From CALCMJ01 sp964475415 (lineage in GTDB: Bacteria; Bacteroidota; Bacteroidia; Chitinophagales; Saprospiraceae): a stretch of DNA of 64,000 bases. Shown piece after piece: positions 34,918 to 43,918 of this stretch. A program made the translations under genes and the position numbers. Position 1 is the first letter of the stretch; every line of letters begins with the position of its first letter. The notes under the pieces were generated by a model. The model was given only the letters and a program-made list of their open reading frames with translations, was not told the DNA's origin and made no database searches. The stretch is from assembly GCA_964475415.1 (NCBI GenBank), contig CAYYWZ010000005.1, positions 1-64,000 on the forward strand, written 5' to 3'.

Positions 34918-35724
34918 CTATTGTAATTTACTTTCAAGTGCCTTCCTCACGCTACCTGTCTCTAACAATAATGCCTTAGCTTTTTCATAAGAAATCCCTA
35001 ACTCTTTTTGAATAAGCAAAGATCCTCTGTCAACTAGCTTGTTATTAGATAGTTGCATATCTACCATCTTGTTATCGACTACTCTGCCTAGCTTTATCAT
35101 AACAGAAGTGGTGATCATATTGAGCACAAGTTTTTGTGCGGTACCAGCTTTCATACGTGTACTGCCAGTCACAAATTCTGGTCCTGTAATTATCTCTATC
35201 GGGAAATCTGCAATAGCTGCAATAGGGGAGTCTGGATTACAAACGATACACCCAGTTAGTATGCCCATCTCCTTACATTTTTCCAATCCGGAAATTACAT
35301 ATGGTGTAGTTCCAGAGGCAGCTATTCCTATCACAAAATCTCCATCGTTTATGCCATAGGTAGACAGATCTTTCCAGCTGATATTAAGATCATCTTCTGC
35401 AAATTCTACTGCTTTTCTTATAGCGCTATCACCTCCAGCAATCAGTCCTATAACCCAGTCATGCGGAACACCGAAAGTAGGCGGACACTCCGATGCATCT
35501 ACGATTCCAAGTCTTCCACTTGTACCTGCTCCTATGTAGAACAACCTGCCACCATCTTTCATCTTGTCATAAACGGCATTGATAGTTTCTGCTATACTAT
35601 CCAGGTTTTCTGAAATTTTCTCTGCAACTGTCTGATCTTCTTTATTGATATTTTGTACCAGTTCAGCTGTAGACATTTTATCTAAATGTCGATGATTAGA
35701 ATCTTGCTCCGTATATTTTATCAT
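34918..35724 (-). CDS. murQ: N-acetylmuramic acid 6-phosphate etherase MurQ
   Basis: 268 residues. MurQ cleaves the lactyl ether of MurNAc-6-phosphate in cell-wall recycling. The SIS domain carries IGAGTSGRLGIVDASECPP (about 62-80), with the catalytic Glu in DASE, and a second Glu in KAVEFAEDD. The later GSTRMKAGTAQKL is the family signature. The sodium:solute symporter follows upstream in the same orientation (55 bp); a MurNAc kinase is not in the window. Confidence 0.95.
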   Translation of the reverse strand: MIKYTEQDSNHRHLDKMSTAELVQNINKEDQTVAEKISENLDSIAETINAVYDKMKDGGRLFYIGAGTSGRLGIVDASECPPTFGVPHDWVIGLIAGGDSAIRKAVEFAEDDLNISWKDLSTYGINDGDFVIGIAASGTTPYVISGLEKCKEMGILTGCIVCNPDSPIAAIADFPIEIITGPEFVTGSTRMKAGTAQKLVLNMITTSVMIKLGRVVDNKMVDMQLSNNKLVDRGSLLIQKELGISYEKAKALLLETGSVRKALESKLQ

Positions 35725-35779
35725 AATGCAAATATCTAGAATTTTATTGGATAGGGTTCAGCTACACAATATTTATAAT

Positions 35780-37255
35780 CTAACTACTTTTCTTAGAAAT
35801 CAACATTAGTCCTATAAAGGTCAGTAAGCCATTCACCGCTATGATAAGGAAACCTAATTCTAGACCTCCGAACCATTCCTTAGAATTATAATTGATAAAG
35901 TAAGATAAAACAGGTGCTACTAAGGCTATAGGTATAACCCAGCCATCTTTTATTTTTCTTTTAGTAAATATCCCAAAAGCAAATAAGCCTAAGATCGGAC
36001 CGTAAGTATATCCCGCCCACTCAAACAGCTTGTTGATAACTGCACTTCCTTCCAACGAATTGAAAAATACAATGATAGAGAGTAAGACTAGAGAAAATCC
36101 AATATGAACTAAAATTCTAAGCTTTTTCTTTTCTGCCTCTGTTCTATCTTTTTTATTAAAATCTAAAAAGTCTATACAGAAAGAAGTTGTCAGTGCTGTC
36201 AATGCAGAGTCAGCACTAGAGTAGGCTGCTGCTATCAATCCAATGATAAATATAATTCCCACTGCCACAGGAAGATGTTCTAAAGCAATGATGGGATAGA
36301 GCTGGTCCGTTTTTGCAGGAATATCTATACCGATATGTGCGGCATAAATATACAAGAGAGCACCTAATGACAGAAAAAGTATATTAGCAAAAATCAAAAC
36401 AACACTGAAGAGGAAAATATTTTTTTGCGCTTCTCTTAGAGATTTACAAGTTAGATTTTTCTGCATCATATCCTGATCGAGACCTGTCATAACGATGGTG
36501 ATGAGTATACCGCTTATAAACTGCTTAAAAAAATTATTAGGATCTGACCATCCCTCATCAAAAAAGAACATCTGACTGTAATCGGATTTTTGTATAGTGC
36601 TATATACATCTGAAATTCCAGCATCCATTCCTTGCATAATATAATAGATTGTAAATACCACTGCTAATAACATGAATACCGTCTGGATAGAATCTGTCCA
36701 GACGATGGTTTTTATTCCACCTTTGAAGGTATATAGCCATATTAGTAGAATAGTACAAATTACAGTAAATAGAAAAGAGACGCCTAAAGGCTCCGCAATA
36801 AACTTATGGAATACCATAGCAACTAGAAATAATCTAAAACTTGCACCTATAATTCTGGAGAGAATAAAATAAGCTGCTCCTGTCTTGTAGCTATAGAAAC
36901 CTAGTCGTTGCTCTAAGTACTCGTATATACTTACCAGTTTTAATCTGTAATAGATAGGCATAAGTACTGTTGCAATAATAAGGTATCCTACAAGAAATCC
37001 CATCACCATCTGCATCCAAGAGAAAGCCATGTTTTTTCCTCCAGCGCCTACTGCACCAGGAATAGAAATAAAGGTAACGCCAGAAAGAGAAGCCCCGATC
37101 ATACCTATAGCCACTAAGATCCAAGACGAATTTTTATTAGCAGTAAAGAAAGAATTATTGTCAGATCCCTTACTTGTAATATAGGAGATCATATATAATA
37201 CTGTAAAATAGATAGCTAATACTATCAGGATAATGCTTGGAGACAATTGATTCAT
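35780..37255 (-). CDS. Sodium:solute symporter (SSS family)
   Basis: 491 residues with about 13 membrane segments and the LeuT-type fold of SSS transporters (SNxS-like start YFTANKNSSWILVAIGMIGASLSGVTFI, A-x-Y-S-S-A-D-S-A-L around residue 335-345). It lies just upstream of murQ on the same strand, so uptake of N-acetylmuramic acid or a related sugar is a reasonable guess; sequence alone does not set the substrate. Confidence 0.88.
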   Translation of the reverse strand: MNQLSPSIILIVLAIYFTVLYMISYITSKGSDNNSFFTANKNSSWILVAIGMIGASLSGVTFISIPGAVGAGGKNMAFSWMQMVMGFLVGYLIIATVLMPIYYRLKLVSIYEYLEQRLGFYSYKTGAAYFILSRIIGASFRLFLVAMVFHKFIAEPLGVSFLFTVICTILLIWLYTFKGGIKTIVWTDSIQTVFMLLAVVFTIYYIMQGMDAGISDVYSTIQKSDYSQMFFFDEGWSDPNNFFKQFISGILITIVMTGLDQDMMQKNLTCKSLREAQKNIFLFSVVLIFANILFLSLGALLYIYAAHIGIDIPAKTDQLYPIIALEHLPVAVGIIFIIGLIAAAYSSADSALTALTTSFCIDFLDFNKKDRTEAEKKKLRILVHIGFSLVLLSIIVFFNSLEGSAVINKLFEWAGYTYGPILGLFAFGIFTKRKIKDGWVIPIALVAPVLSYFINYNSKEWFGGLELGFLIIAVNGLLTFIGLMLISKKSS

Positions 37256-37425
37256 ACTGCCAATTTACATAAAATGAATGATAGCAAAAAGTAGTAGATT
37301 TAGTCATATTGAGTTGAATCTTGACAAACTATCTATGTTAAGATGTATTCAATAATACATTATCTGAGATTAATATAGGCTTAAGTCTAGTGTACTAATT
37401 AGTTATTTAGTAAATTTATAGGTAC

Positions 37426-38232
37426 ATGAAAGCAGGTTTTCTTAATATATGCATCTTAACTATCCTGATATGTTTCTGCGGAGATTTGTCAGGCCAGAAG
37501 GTTCTTCTGCCTAAGCAGGTGGATGTGGATTGGAAAGGTATAGTATATAAGAAAGAAAAATCTTTCGATTTCAGATGGCATGAGAATGGTTTTGCCATAG
37601 GTTATAATTCGGGAAAGCTACGTACTTATTACAAAACCAATTACTATAATATAGAGATTGGTTATACGAAGGATTTTAGAGAAAAGAGGCAGAACAAAAA
37701 TTTTGCTGTCAGTGTCTTTAATAATTCTAGATCCTATGTCTATGGTAAGGTTAATAGCCTAATAAATCTAAGAGCGGGATTTGGAACAAAGAAGTATCTA
37801 TCAGAAAAAGCAAGAAGAAAAGGTCTTGCTATAGGCTATAATTTAGAAGCAGGTCCTAGTATTGCTGTTCTGAAACCTTATTTTCTAGATCTTATATATG
37901 TTACTGAAGATGGAGGTCCTTTCGAGGTGAGAAGCGAATCGTATAGTGAAGATAATGCAGAGGTGTTTCTTAACGAAAACTCAATATTTGGGTCATCAGG
38001 TTTTTTTAGAGGATTTACAGATTTATCTATAGTTCCTGGATTACAAGGGAAAGCAGGGCTACATTTTGCAGTAGGGGCATTCGATAAGTATGTCAAAGCC
38101 ATGGAAGTAGGACTAGCAGGAGATCTATTTATTAAAAAGATTCCTATCCTACTAGAAACCGATGCAATCAGTAATAAACCTTATTTTGTTAAATTTTACT
38201 TGAAGATGGAGTTAGGATATCGAACTAATTAG
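37426..38232 (+). CDS. Exported Bacteroidota protein, probable outer-membrane protein
   Basis: 268 residues with signal peptide (about 1-22, ending SGQ). The mature part has amphipathic strands rich in Tyr, Asn and Arg (IGYNSGKLRTYYKT, YNIEIGYTKDF) and ends with a strand KMELGYRTN, as in small outer-membrane beta-barrels. I recognise the type but not a function. Its stop codon lies inside a 24-bp perfect palindrome, and lipA starts 29 bp further on. Confidence 0.6.
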   Translation: MKAGFLNICILTILICFCGDLSGQKVLLPKQVDVDWKGIVYKKEKSFDFRWHENGFAIGYNSGKLRTYYKTNYYNIEIGYTKDFREKRQNKNFAVSVFNNSRSYVYGKVNSLINLRAGFGTKKYLSEKARRKGLAIGYNLEAGPSIAVLKPYFLDLIYVTEDGGPFEVRSESYSEDNAEVFLNENSIFGSSGFFRGFTDLSIVPGLQGKAGLHFAVGAFDKYVKAMEVGLAGDLFIKKIPILLETDAISNKPYFVKFYLKMELGYRTN

Positions 38233-38240
38233 TTCGATAT
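38217..38240. repeat. 24-bp perfect palindrome spanning a stop codon
   Basis: ATATCGAACTAA followed by its exact complement TTAGTTCGATAT, with the TAG stop of the upstream gene inside it, 21 bp before the lipA start. No T-run follows, so a simple terminator is unlikely; an operator, an attenuator or an RNA hairpin at the lipA ribosome-binding region are possible. Confidence 0.6.
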
Positions 38241-38261
38241 TTGTCTTAAATAATAAAGATC

Positions 38262-39140
38262 TTGCAGGAATTACCAGTTATAAGTCAGCATGAAGAACCT
38301 AAAAGGCGCAAAAAGCCTGATTGGTTAAGGGTAAAACTACCCATAGGAGAGAAATACAGACACGTAAGATCTCTAGTAGATGAATATAAGTTGAATACTA
38401 TATGCCAAAGTGGTAATTGTCCTAATATGGGAGAATGCTGGGGTGCCGGTACAGCAACTTTCATGATATTAGGAGATGTATGCACTAGAGGATGTTCTTT
38501 CTGTGCCGTAAAAACAGGAAGGCCACCTGAATATGACGAAGATGAACCTAGAAGGGTAGCAGAAGCTATAAAACTTATGGAAGTAAAGCATGCTGTAATT
38601 ACCTCAGTAAACCGTGATGAGCTGAAAGATCGTGGTGCTGAAATCTGGTATCAAACGGTAAAGTCAGTAAAGGAACTTTCTCCTGAAACAACTATAGAAA
38701 CACTTATTCCAGATGTAAGGGCTAACTGGGATGCACTTGCAAGAATGATCGACGGAGGACAAGAAGTTGTTTCGCATAATATGGAAACAGTAAGAAGATT
38801 ATATCGTATGGTAAGACCTCAAGCTAGATACGATAGAAGTCTAGAACAGATAAAAAGAACTAAAGAAGCAGGTCATAGAACTAAGTCTGGCTTTATGGTT
38901 GGATTAGGAGAAACTAAGGATGAAGTGCTAGAAATTTTATCTGATTTACATGATAATGGTTGTGATGTGGTAACGATAGGTCAGTATTTACAACCTACTA
39001 AAATGCACTTAGCGGTAGCAGAATATATACATCCAGATATCTTTGCTATGTACAAAGAAGAAGGATTAAAAATGGGGATAGACTTTGTAGAAAGCGGTCC
39101 ATTGGTAAGATCTTCCTATCATGCTGAGAGACATTTATAA
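38262..39140 (+). CDS. lipA: Lipoyl synthase LipA
   Basis: 292 residues. LipA inserts two sulfur atoms into octanoyl groups on lipoate-dependent enzymes. The auxiliary cluster is CQSGNCPNMGECW (C46, C51, C57) and the radical SAM cluster CTRGCSFCAV (C72, C76, C79). The frame begins at TTG 38262; the only other in-frame codons before the preceding stop are ATA, AAG and ATC, and the ATG at 38290 is out of frame, so TTG is the probable start. The stop overlaps the end of the convergent histidine kinase gene by 6 bp. Confidence 0.95.
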   Translation: MQELPVISQHEEPKRRKKPDWLRVKLPIGEKYRHVRSLVDEYKLNTICQSGNCPNMGECWGAGTATFMILGDVCTRGCSFCAVKTGRPPEYDEDEPRRVAEAIKLMEVKHAVITSVNRDELKDRGAEIWYQTVKSVKELSPETTIETLIPDVRANWDALARMIDGGQEVVSHNMETVRRLYRMVRPQARYDRSLEQIKRTKEAGHRTKSGFMVGLGETKDEVLEILSDLHDNGCDVVTIGQYLQPTKMHLAVAEYIHPDIFAMYKEEGLKMGIDFVESGPLVRSSYHAERHL

Positions 39141-40433
39141 AGCAAAAGGAATGTTTCCCTCATTAGGGAATATTAATTTGAATATGGAACCTTCTTTAGA
39201 GGAACTTAGATCTACTCTGCCATGATGTCTATCCATTATTTTCTGAACAATCGCTAATCCTAATCCGGTTCCTTCATATTTTTCATTGCCGTGCAATCTT
39301 TTAAAAGGTAAAAATATTTCATCGGCATACTTTGTATCTATACCGATACCATTGTCTTCTATATTGATTTGGACTTCATCATTTACTGTTTCTCCAGATA
39401 TTTTAATATAAGCTAACTTGTTGGTATTATACTTTAGTCCATTGTCTATGAGATTCTGGAAGATGACATTTATTTGGTTTTTGTTTCCATACAGATGGGG
39501 TAAGTTTGTTATATCTATTTTTAAAATTCCAGATTCTATCTTATGACTGTAATTAAATAGTAAATTTTCTAAGAGTTCATTTAAGTCTACATTTTCATGA
39601 CTCTCTTGATTGAAGTCTAGACCTGAAAAGGTTAGAATGTCATCTATACTTTTATTCATTTGACCAACTCCCTTTTTTGTATATTCTAAATATTGATTTA
39701 CAGTAGGATCTTGTTGGTTGATATTTTTTTTTTGTATAAGTTCTATAAAACTGGTGATGTTTCTAAGTGGAGTTTTTAGATCATGAGAAGTGGCATAAGC
39801 AAATCGTTCTAACTCTTTATTTTGATTTTCCAGTTCTAGATTTTTTTTCTCTACATCATTTAATAAACGCTTTGTAAGTTCAAGATAGTTTTTTCTTTGT
39901 TCTAGAATTTTAACTACTAAGACTATGGAAAGTGATATTGACATTAGAAAATAAATATCCTTCATCGAGGGCAAAACATAACTTTTATATGGGGATACAA
40001 AAATTTCTGTAATAATTCTAGATATTATATAACTCAATATTGTAAGTCCACAGAGAACAAACATTTTAAACCTTTGACCCTCAAACATAGTTATAACGAA
40101 AATTGTCATTAATACATATACAGGAGCCATCTGTAACTCCTGCCCAAAAAGATAATGCTGGTAAATAAGGTATAGGTCAAAAAACAAAATAGATAAAACT
40201 TTTGTAAGTTCATTTTTTCCTCGACTGTTTAAAAATAACATCAGTACCATAAATAGAAATACGCTGAGGGGTAGTAAGGTAAGATGATTGTACCCGCTAA
40301 CTAGATTCACAAAAAAATCTAAAATTGTTGCTATGCAAACTATTAAGTAAGCAGAATTTAGAAGTCTTAACTTATTGATCTTTTCTTTGGAATTAAGATT
40401 TGCTGTTCCTAAATTTTGGATAAGTTTTAACAA
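39135..40433 (-). CDS. Membrane-bound sensor histidine kinase
   Basis: 432 residues. Six hydrophobic segments occupy about residues 25-175, without a recognisable periplasmic sensor domain. A coiled coil leads to HisKA (H in YATSHDLKTPLRNITSF) and HATPase_c (QNLIDNGLKYNT, DNGIGIDTKY, GTGLGLAIVQKI). The kinase half closely resembles that of the TPR kinase at 17944. No response regulator adjoins it. The 3-prime end overlaps lipA by 6 bp. Confidence 0.9.
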   Translation of the reverse strand: MLKLIQNLGTANLNSKEKINKLRLLNSAYLIVCIATILDFFVNLVSGYNHLTLLPLSVFLFMVLMLFLNSRGKNELTKVLSILFFDLYLIYQHYLFGQELQMAPVYVLMTIFVITMFEGQRFKMFVLCGLTILSYIISRIITEIFVSPYKSYVLPSMKDIYFLMSISLSIVLVVKILEQRKNYLELTKRLLNDVEKKNLELENQNKELERFAYATSHDLKTPLRNITSFIELIQKKNINQQDPTVNQYLEYTKKGVGQMNKSIDDILTFSGLDFNQESHENVDLNELLENLLFNYSHKIESGILKIDITNLPHLYGNKNQINVIFQNLIDNGLKYNTNKLAYIKISGETVNDEVQINIEDNGIGIDTKYADEIFLPFKRLHGNEKYEGTGLGLAIVQKIMDRHHGRVDLSSSKEGSIFKLIFPNEGNIPFAL

Positions 40434-40621
40434 TATATCGCTTTTGTTTTACCGCAATTTAAGTTAATAAATAGGCTTTTAAGAATATAAAGTTGTCAAA
40501 TTATAGCTAACTGGTAATAATGTTTTAGGCTGTTTTTATTGCATAATCATTTAAGAAAGAGGTCTATTCCGTCATTTTTCTTATTTTCATTGGAGTACTA
40601 ATTTCAATTTATTCTGCTACT

Positions 40622-42160
40622 ATGATTTTTACAACACTAGATTACATTGCATTTATTTCTTTTATCAGTATAGTTGTGATTGTATCGTTGTATGTCTCCA
40701 GAGGAAAGGAAGATTCGGAAGATTATTTTTTAGCAGGTAGAAATCTTTCTTGGTGGGTAATAGGTCTTTCTCTAGTTGCTTCTAATATCTCCTCTGAACA
40801 CTTTATAGGACAAGCAGGTCAAGGTTTTAGAGATGGAATTGGTTTGGCTATAGCTAGTTGGGAGTGGATAGCAGTATTTACGCTTGTCATTACAGCCTTA
40901 TTCCTTTTGCCCAAGTTTCTGCAACTGGGAATCTACACCATGCCTCAATATTTAGAACATAGATATGATAGGAGGTGTAGGACTTTCATGTCGGTCTGTA
41001 TGTTGATTTTCTATGTAGGAGTTACCATCGCCACGGTTTTATATGCGGGAGCTCTTGCACTAGAAACAATATTCGAGCTACCACTCATATACGGGATATG
41101 GGGAGTAGGTATTGTTGCAGGATTATATACCTACTATGGTGGGCTGAAAGCAGTGGTATGGTCCGATGTTATACAAGGAATTGCCTTATTGCTAGGAGGA
41201 GCAGTTGTTACCTATCTGGGGTTTTCTGAATTAGGGGGAGTGGGAGAGTTTATAAAATTATCAGAGAATAAATTACATACTGTTATGCCTTTAGATCATC
41301 CCGAGTTGCCGTGGTTAGCAGTATTTTTTGGAGGTATGTGGATACCTAATTTATTTTACTGGGGGATGAACCAGTTTATTATGCAACGTACCCTAGGAGC
41401 TAAAAGTCTAGAGGAAGGTCAGAAGGGGATTTTGTTCGGAGCTACGCTTAAGTTGATCATTCCTTTTATAGTTATTTTTCCAGGGATTATTGCCTATGAG
41501 TTGTATGGAAATGAAATTGTAAATCCAGACGAAGCCTTTCCTATGCTGATAAAAAATCTATTGCCCGCAGGTATGGCTGGAGGTATGCTAGCAGCCTTGT
41601 TTGGAGCTACACTTAGTACTTTGGATAGTTTGCTTAATAGTGCAGCAACGATATTTACTATTGACATATACAAGCCATTTATTAATAAAAATGCAAGTGG
41701 TTCAAAACTTGTTGCTACAGGAAAAATTACAACACTCATATTGATGCTACTAGCCTGTATCTGGGCACCAATAATTTCTGGTTTCGAGGGAGGACTATAT
41801 TTGTTCATCCAGCAATATTGGGGATTTTTGCAATCAGGTGTAGTTGTAGCATTTATTATAGGTATGGTATGGAGTAAAGTGCCGGCCAATGCCGCTCTTG
41901 CAGGTATGGTTCTAAATTTTCCCATCTATGGATTTTTTCTTTTTGCATTTCCAGATTTAGCTTTTCTGCATAGTATGGCGTTGACCCTTTTGACAATATT
42001 AGCTATTGTGATTATATGGACTTTACTGAAGCCTAGAGATATTTCTTTGGTGACTAAGAAACCTGATTCAAAAATTAAGCATACCGCTACTCCTATTGTA
42101 AAAATATGGAGTATACTACTCATTGTTGCAACGATAAGTTTATATGTGATTTTCTTTTAG
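40622..42160 (+). CDS. Sodium:solute symporter, SGLT-like
   Basis: 512 residues with about 14 membrane segments. DYFLAGRNLSWWVIGLSLVASNISSEHFIG is the conserved opening of sugar-type SSS transporters (quoted in part: YFLAGRNLSWW, ISSEHFIGQAG), and FGATLSTLDSLLNS is the sodium-site helix. Sugar or inositol is the likely substrate class. It precedes the arylsulfotransferase-like gene by 106 bp on the same strand; a functional link is not evident. Confidence 0.88.
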   Translation: MIFTTLDYIAFISFISIVVIVSLYVSRGKEDSEDYFLAGRNLSWWVIGLSLVASNISSEHFIGQAGQGFRDGIGLAIASWEWIAVFTLVITALFLLPKFLQLGIYTMPQYLEHRYDRRCRTFMSVCMLIFYVGVTIATVLYAGALALETIFELPLIYGIWGVGIVAGLYTYYGGLKAVVWSDVIQGIALLLGGAVVTYLGFSELGGVGEFIKLSENKLHTVMPLDHPELPWLAVFFGGMWIPNLFYWGMNQFIMQRTLGAKSLEEGQKGILFGATLKLIIPFIVIFPGIIAYELYGNEIVNPDEAFPMLIKNLLPAGMAGGMLAALFGATLSTLDSLLNSAATIFTIDIYKPFINKNASGSKLVATGKITTLILMLLACIWAPIISGFEGGLYLFIQQYWGFLQSGVVVAFIIGMVWSKVPANAALAGMVLNFPIYGFFLFAFPDLAFLHSMALTLLTILAIVIIWTLLKPRDISLVTKKPDSKIKHTATPIVKIWSILLIVATISLYVIFF

Positions 42161-42266
42161 AAATTTATGTAAATGTAGTGCTAACTATATTATAGGAGAA
42201 ATGCTCAAAATAGACTGTTTCTATCCATATTTATAGCTACTTTGTACTTCTAAACTACATGTTGAC

Positions 42267-43889
42267 ATGAATAAAAGCATAGCTTTCATTTTAGTTTTTC
42301 TCAGTCTTTATTCTTTTTCTTATAGTCAAGAAAGAACTGTAGGACTTTTACTCAACACTCCTGATTCAGATGATGGATTTACGTTTTTTGCTCCGAGCCT
42401 ATCTTTCAATACTTATTTAGTAGATAATTGTGGTAAAGAAATTAATAAATGGAATAGTGAATTTCGTCCGGGTGCTGTTGCTTATTTGTTAGAAGATGGT
42501 AGTATTCTAAGGACAGGAAGAGTTAGTGGAGATTTTGGAGGTGGAGGGATAGGAGGAATGATAGAAATAATTTCATGGGAAGGAGAATTACTATGGCAGT
42601 TTAGATACGCAGATAGCCAAGTACATCAACACCATGATGTAGAAATATTACCCAACGGAAATATCTTGGTACTTGCATGGGAGCGAGTCACCAAGGAAGA
42701 TGCAGAGGCACTGGGTCGAACAGAAACGATATCGGAATCTGGCCTATGGCCTGACCATGTTGTAGAATTAAGACCAGAGGGTCTCAATGATGCAACGATC
42801 GTCTGGGAATGGCATGTCAAAGATCATCTTATACAAGATGTGGATAGTACTAAAATAAATTATGGAGTTATTGCTGATCATCCTGAGCGTATAAATATCA
42901 ATGCATTCTCAAGTGTGTCTTCAGATTGGAACCATTGTAATGCAGTAGATTATAATCCGCAGCTAGATCAGATAATATTAAGCTCTAGAAATTTTAACGA
43001 ATTTTGGATTATAGATCATAGTACGACGACAGAAGAAGCAGCAAGTACCTCTGGAGGAAATTCAGGAAAAGGGGGAGATCTATTATATAGATGGGGAAAT
43101 CCTATAAGTTACAATAGAGGTAATTTGGAGGATAAGAAACTTTATGGACAACATGACGTCCACTGGATAGAAAAAGGTCTTCCTGATGAGGGTAAAATAA
43201 TGATTTTTAACAACGGAGATACTAGAGGTTATTCCACAGTAGATATTATTGTTCCACCCTTAAACGAGGATGGGAATTATAACATTTCTCTAGGCAATGC
43301 ATATGGTCCTAGTAGTTTAGACTATACCTATGAGGGTAATGATCTTTTTTCTCCACGAATTTCAGGAGCACAACAACTAAGCAATGGTAATGTGCTTATT
43401 TGTGAAGGCTTCTCAGGAAGATTTTTTGAAGTAGACAAAGAAGATAATGTCGTTTGGACTTATCAAAATCCCATATCTATAAATCCTCAGACTCAAGGAG
43501 ATATACCAAATACTAATTCTAGTTTTAGAGCCTATAGGTATCCAAGGTCTTTTCCTGCTTTTGTGGATAAAGATCTTACACCTGGGCTTCCTATAGAGTT
43601 AGGACAGGATGAATACGATTGTCAAATTTTCGGACTGAGTTCATCAGAAGATCTCAGTGAATTACCTATTTCAAATATCGCTTTTCCAAATCCAGTAGGC
43701 GAAAGGCTTTATCTAAAAAATCAAAATGCAACTAGTTATTCATTAGTAGACTTGCATTCAAGAATAATTAGTGGAGCAGTGAACCAACACGAAATTTCTA
43801 CAGATGAAATTAGTCCTGGTATATATATACTGACAATATATGACAAGAACAATATTATAATAGGTAGAGATAAGATTGTAAAATTATAA
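42267..43889 (+). CDS. Arylsulfotransferase (ASST)-like secreted protein with T9SS sorting domain
   Basis: 540 residues with signal peptide (about 1-20). The body is a six-bladed propeller of the ASST/Arylsulfotran_2 type: VHQHHDVEILPNGNILVLAW (about 113-132) has the conserved His pair, DWNHCNAVDYN and GQHDVHWIE supply further His motifs. In ASST enzymes a His accepts sulfate from a phenolic donor. The last ~70 residues (IAFPNPVGERLYL to DKIVKL) are a T9SS domain, so the protein is displayed or released outside the cell. Whether it keeps the transferase activity is unknown. Confidence 0.8.
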   Translation: MNKSIAFILVFLSLYSFSYSQERTVGLLLNTPDSDDGFTFFAPSLSFNTYLVDNCGKEINKWNSEFRPGAVAYLLEDGSILRTGRVSGDFGGGGIGGMIEIISWEGELLWQFRYADSQVHQHHDVEILPNGNILVLAWERVTKEDAEALGRTETISESGLWPDHVVELRPEGLNDATIVWEWHVKDHLIQDVDSTKINYGVIADHPERININAFSSVSSDWNHCNAVDYNPQLDQIILSSRNFNEFWIIDHSTTTEEAASTSGGNSGKGGDLLYRWGNPISYNRGNLEDKKLYGQHDVHWIEKGLPDEGKIMIFNNGDTRGYSTVDIIVPPLNEDGNYNISLGNAYGPSSLDYTYEGNDLFSPRISGAQQLSNGNVLICEGFSGRFFEVDKEDNVVWTYQNPISINPQTQGDIPNTNSSFRAYRYPRSFPAFVDKDLTPGLPIELGQDEYDCQIFGLSSSEDLSELPISNIAFPNPVGERLYLKNQNATSYSLVDLHSRIISGAVNQHEISTDEISPGIYILTIYDKNNIIIGRDKIVKL

Positions 43890-43918
43890 TACGTCGGTGA
43901 TTTTATTTTTAGGTGGAG

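Noticed and set aside
38290..38292. ATG as lipA start
   Set aside because: It is in a different frame from the lipA reading frame.
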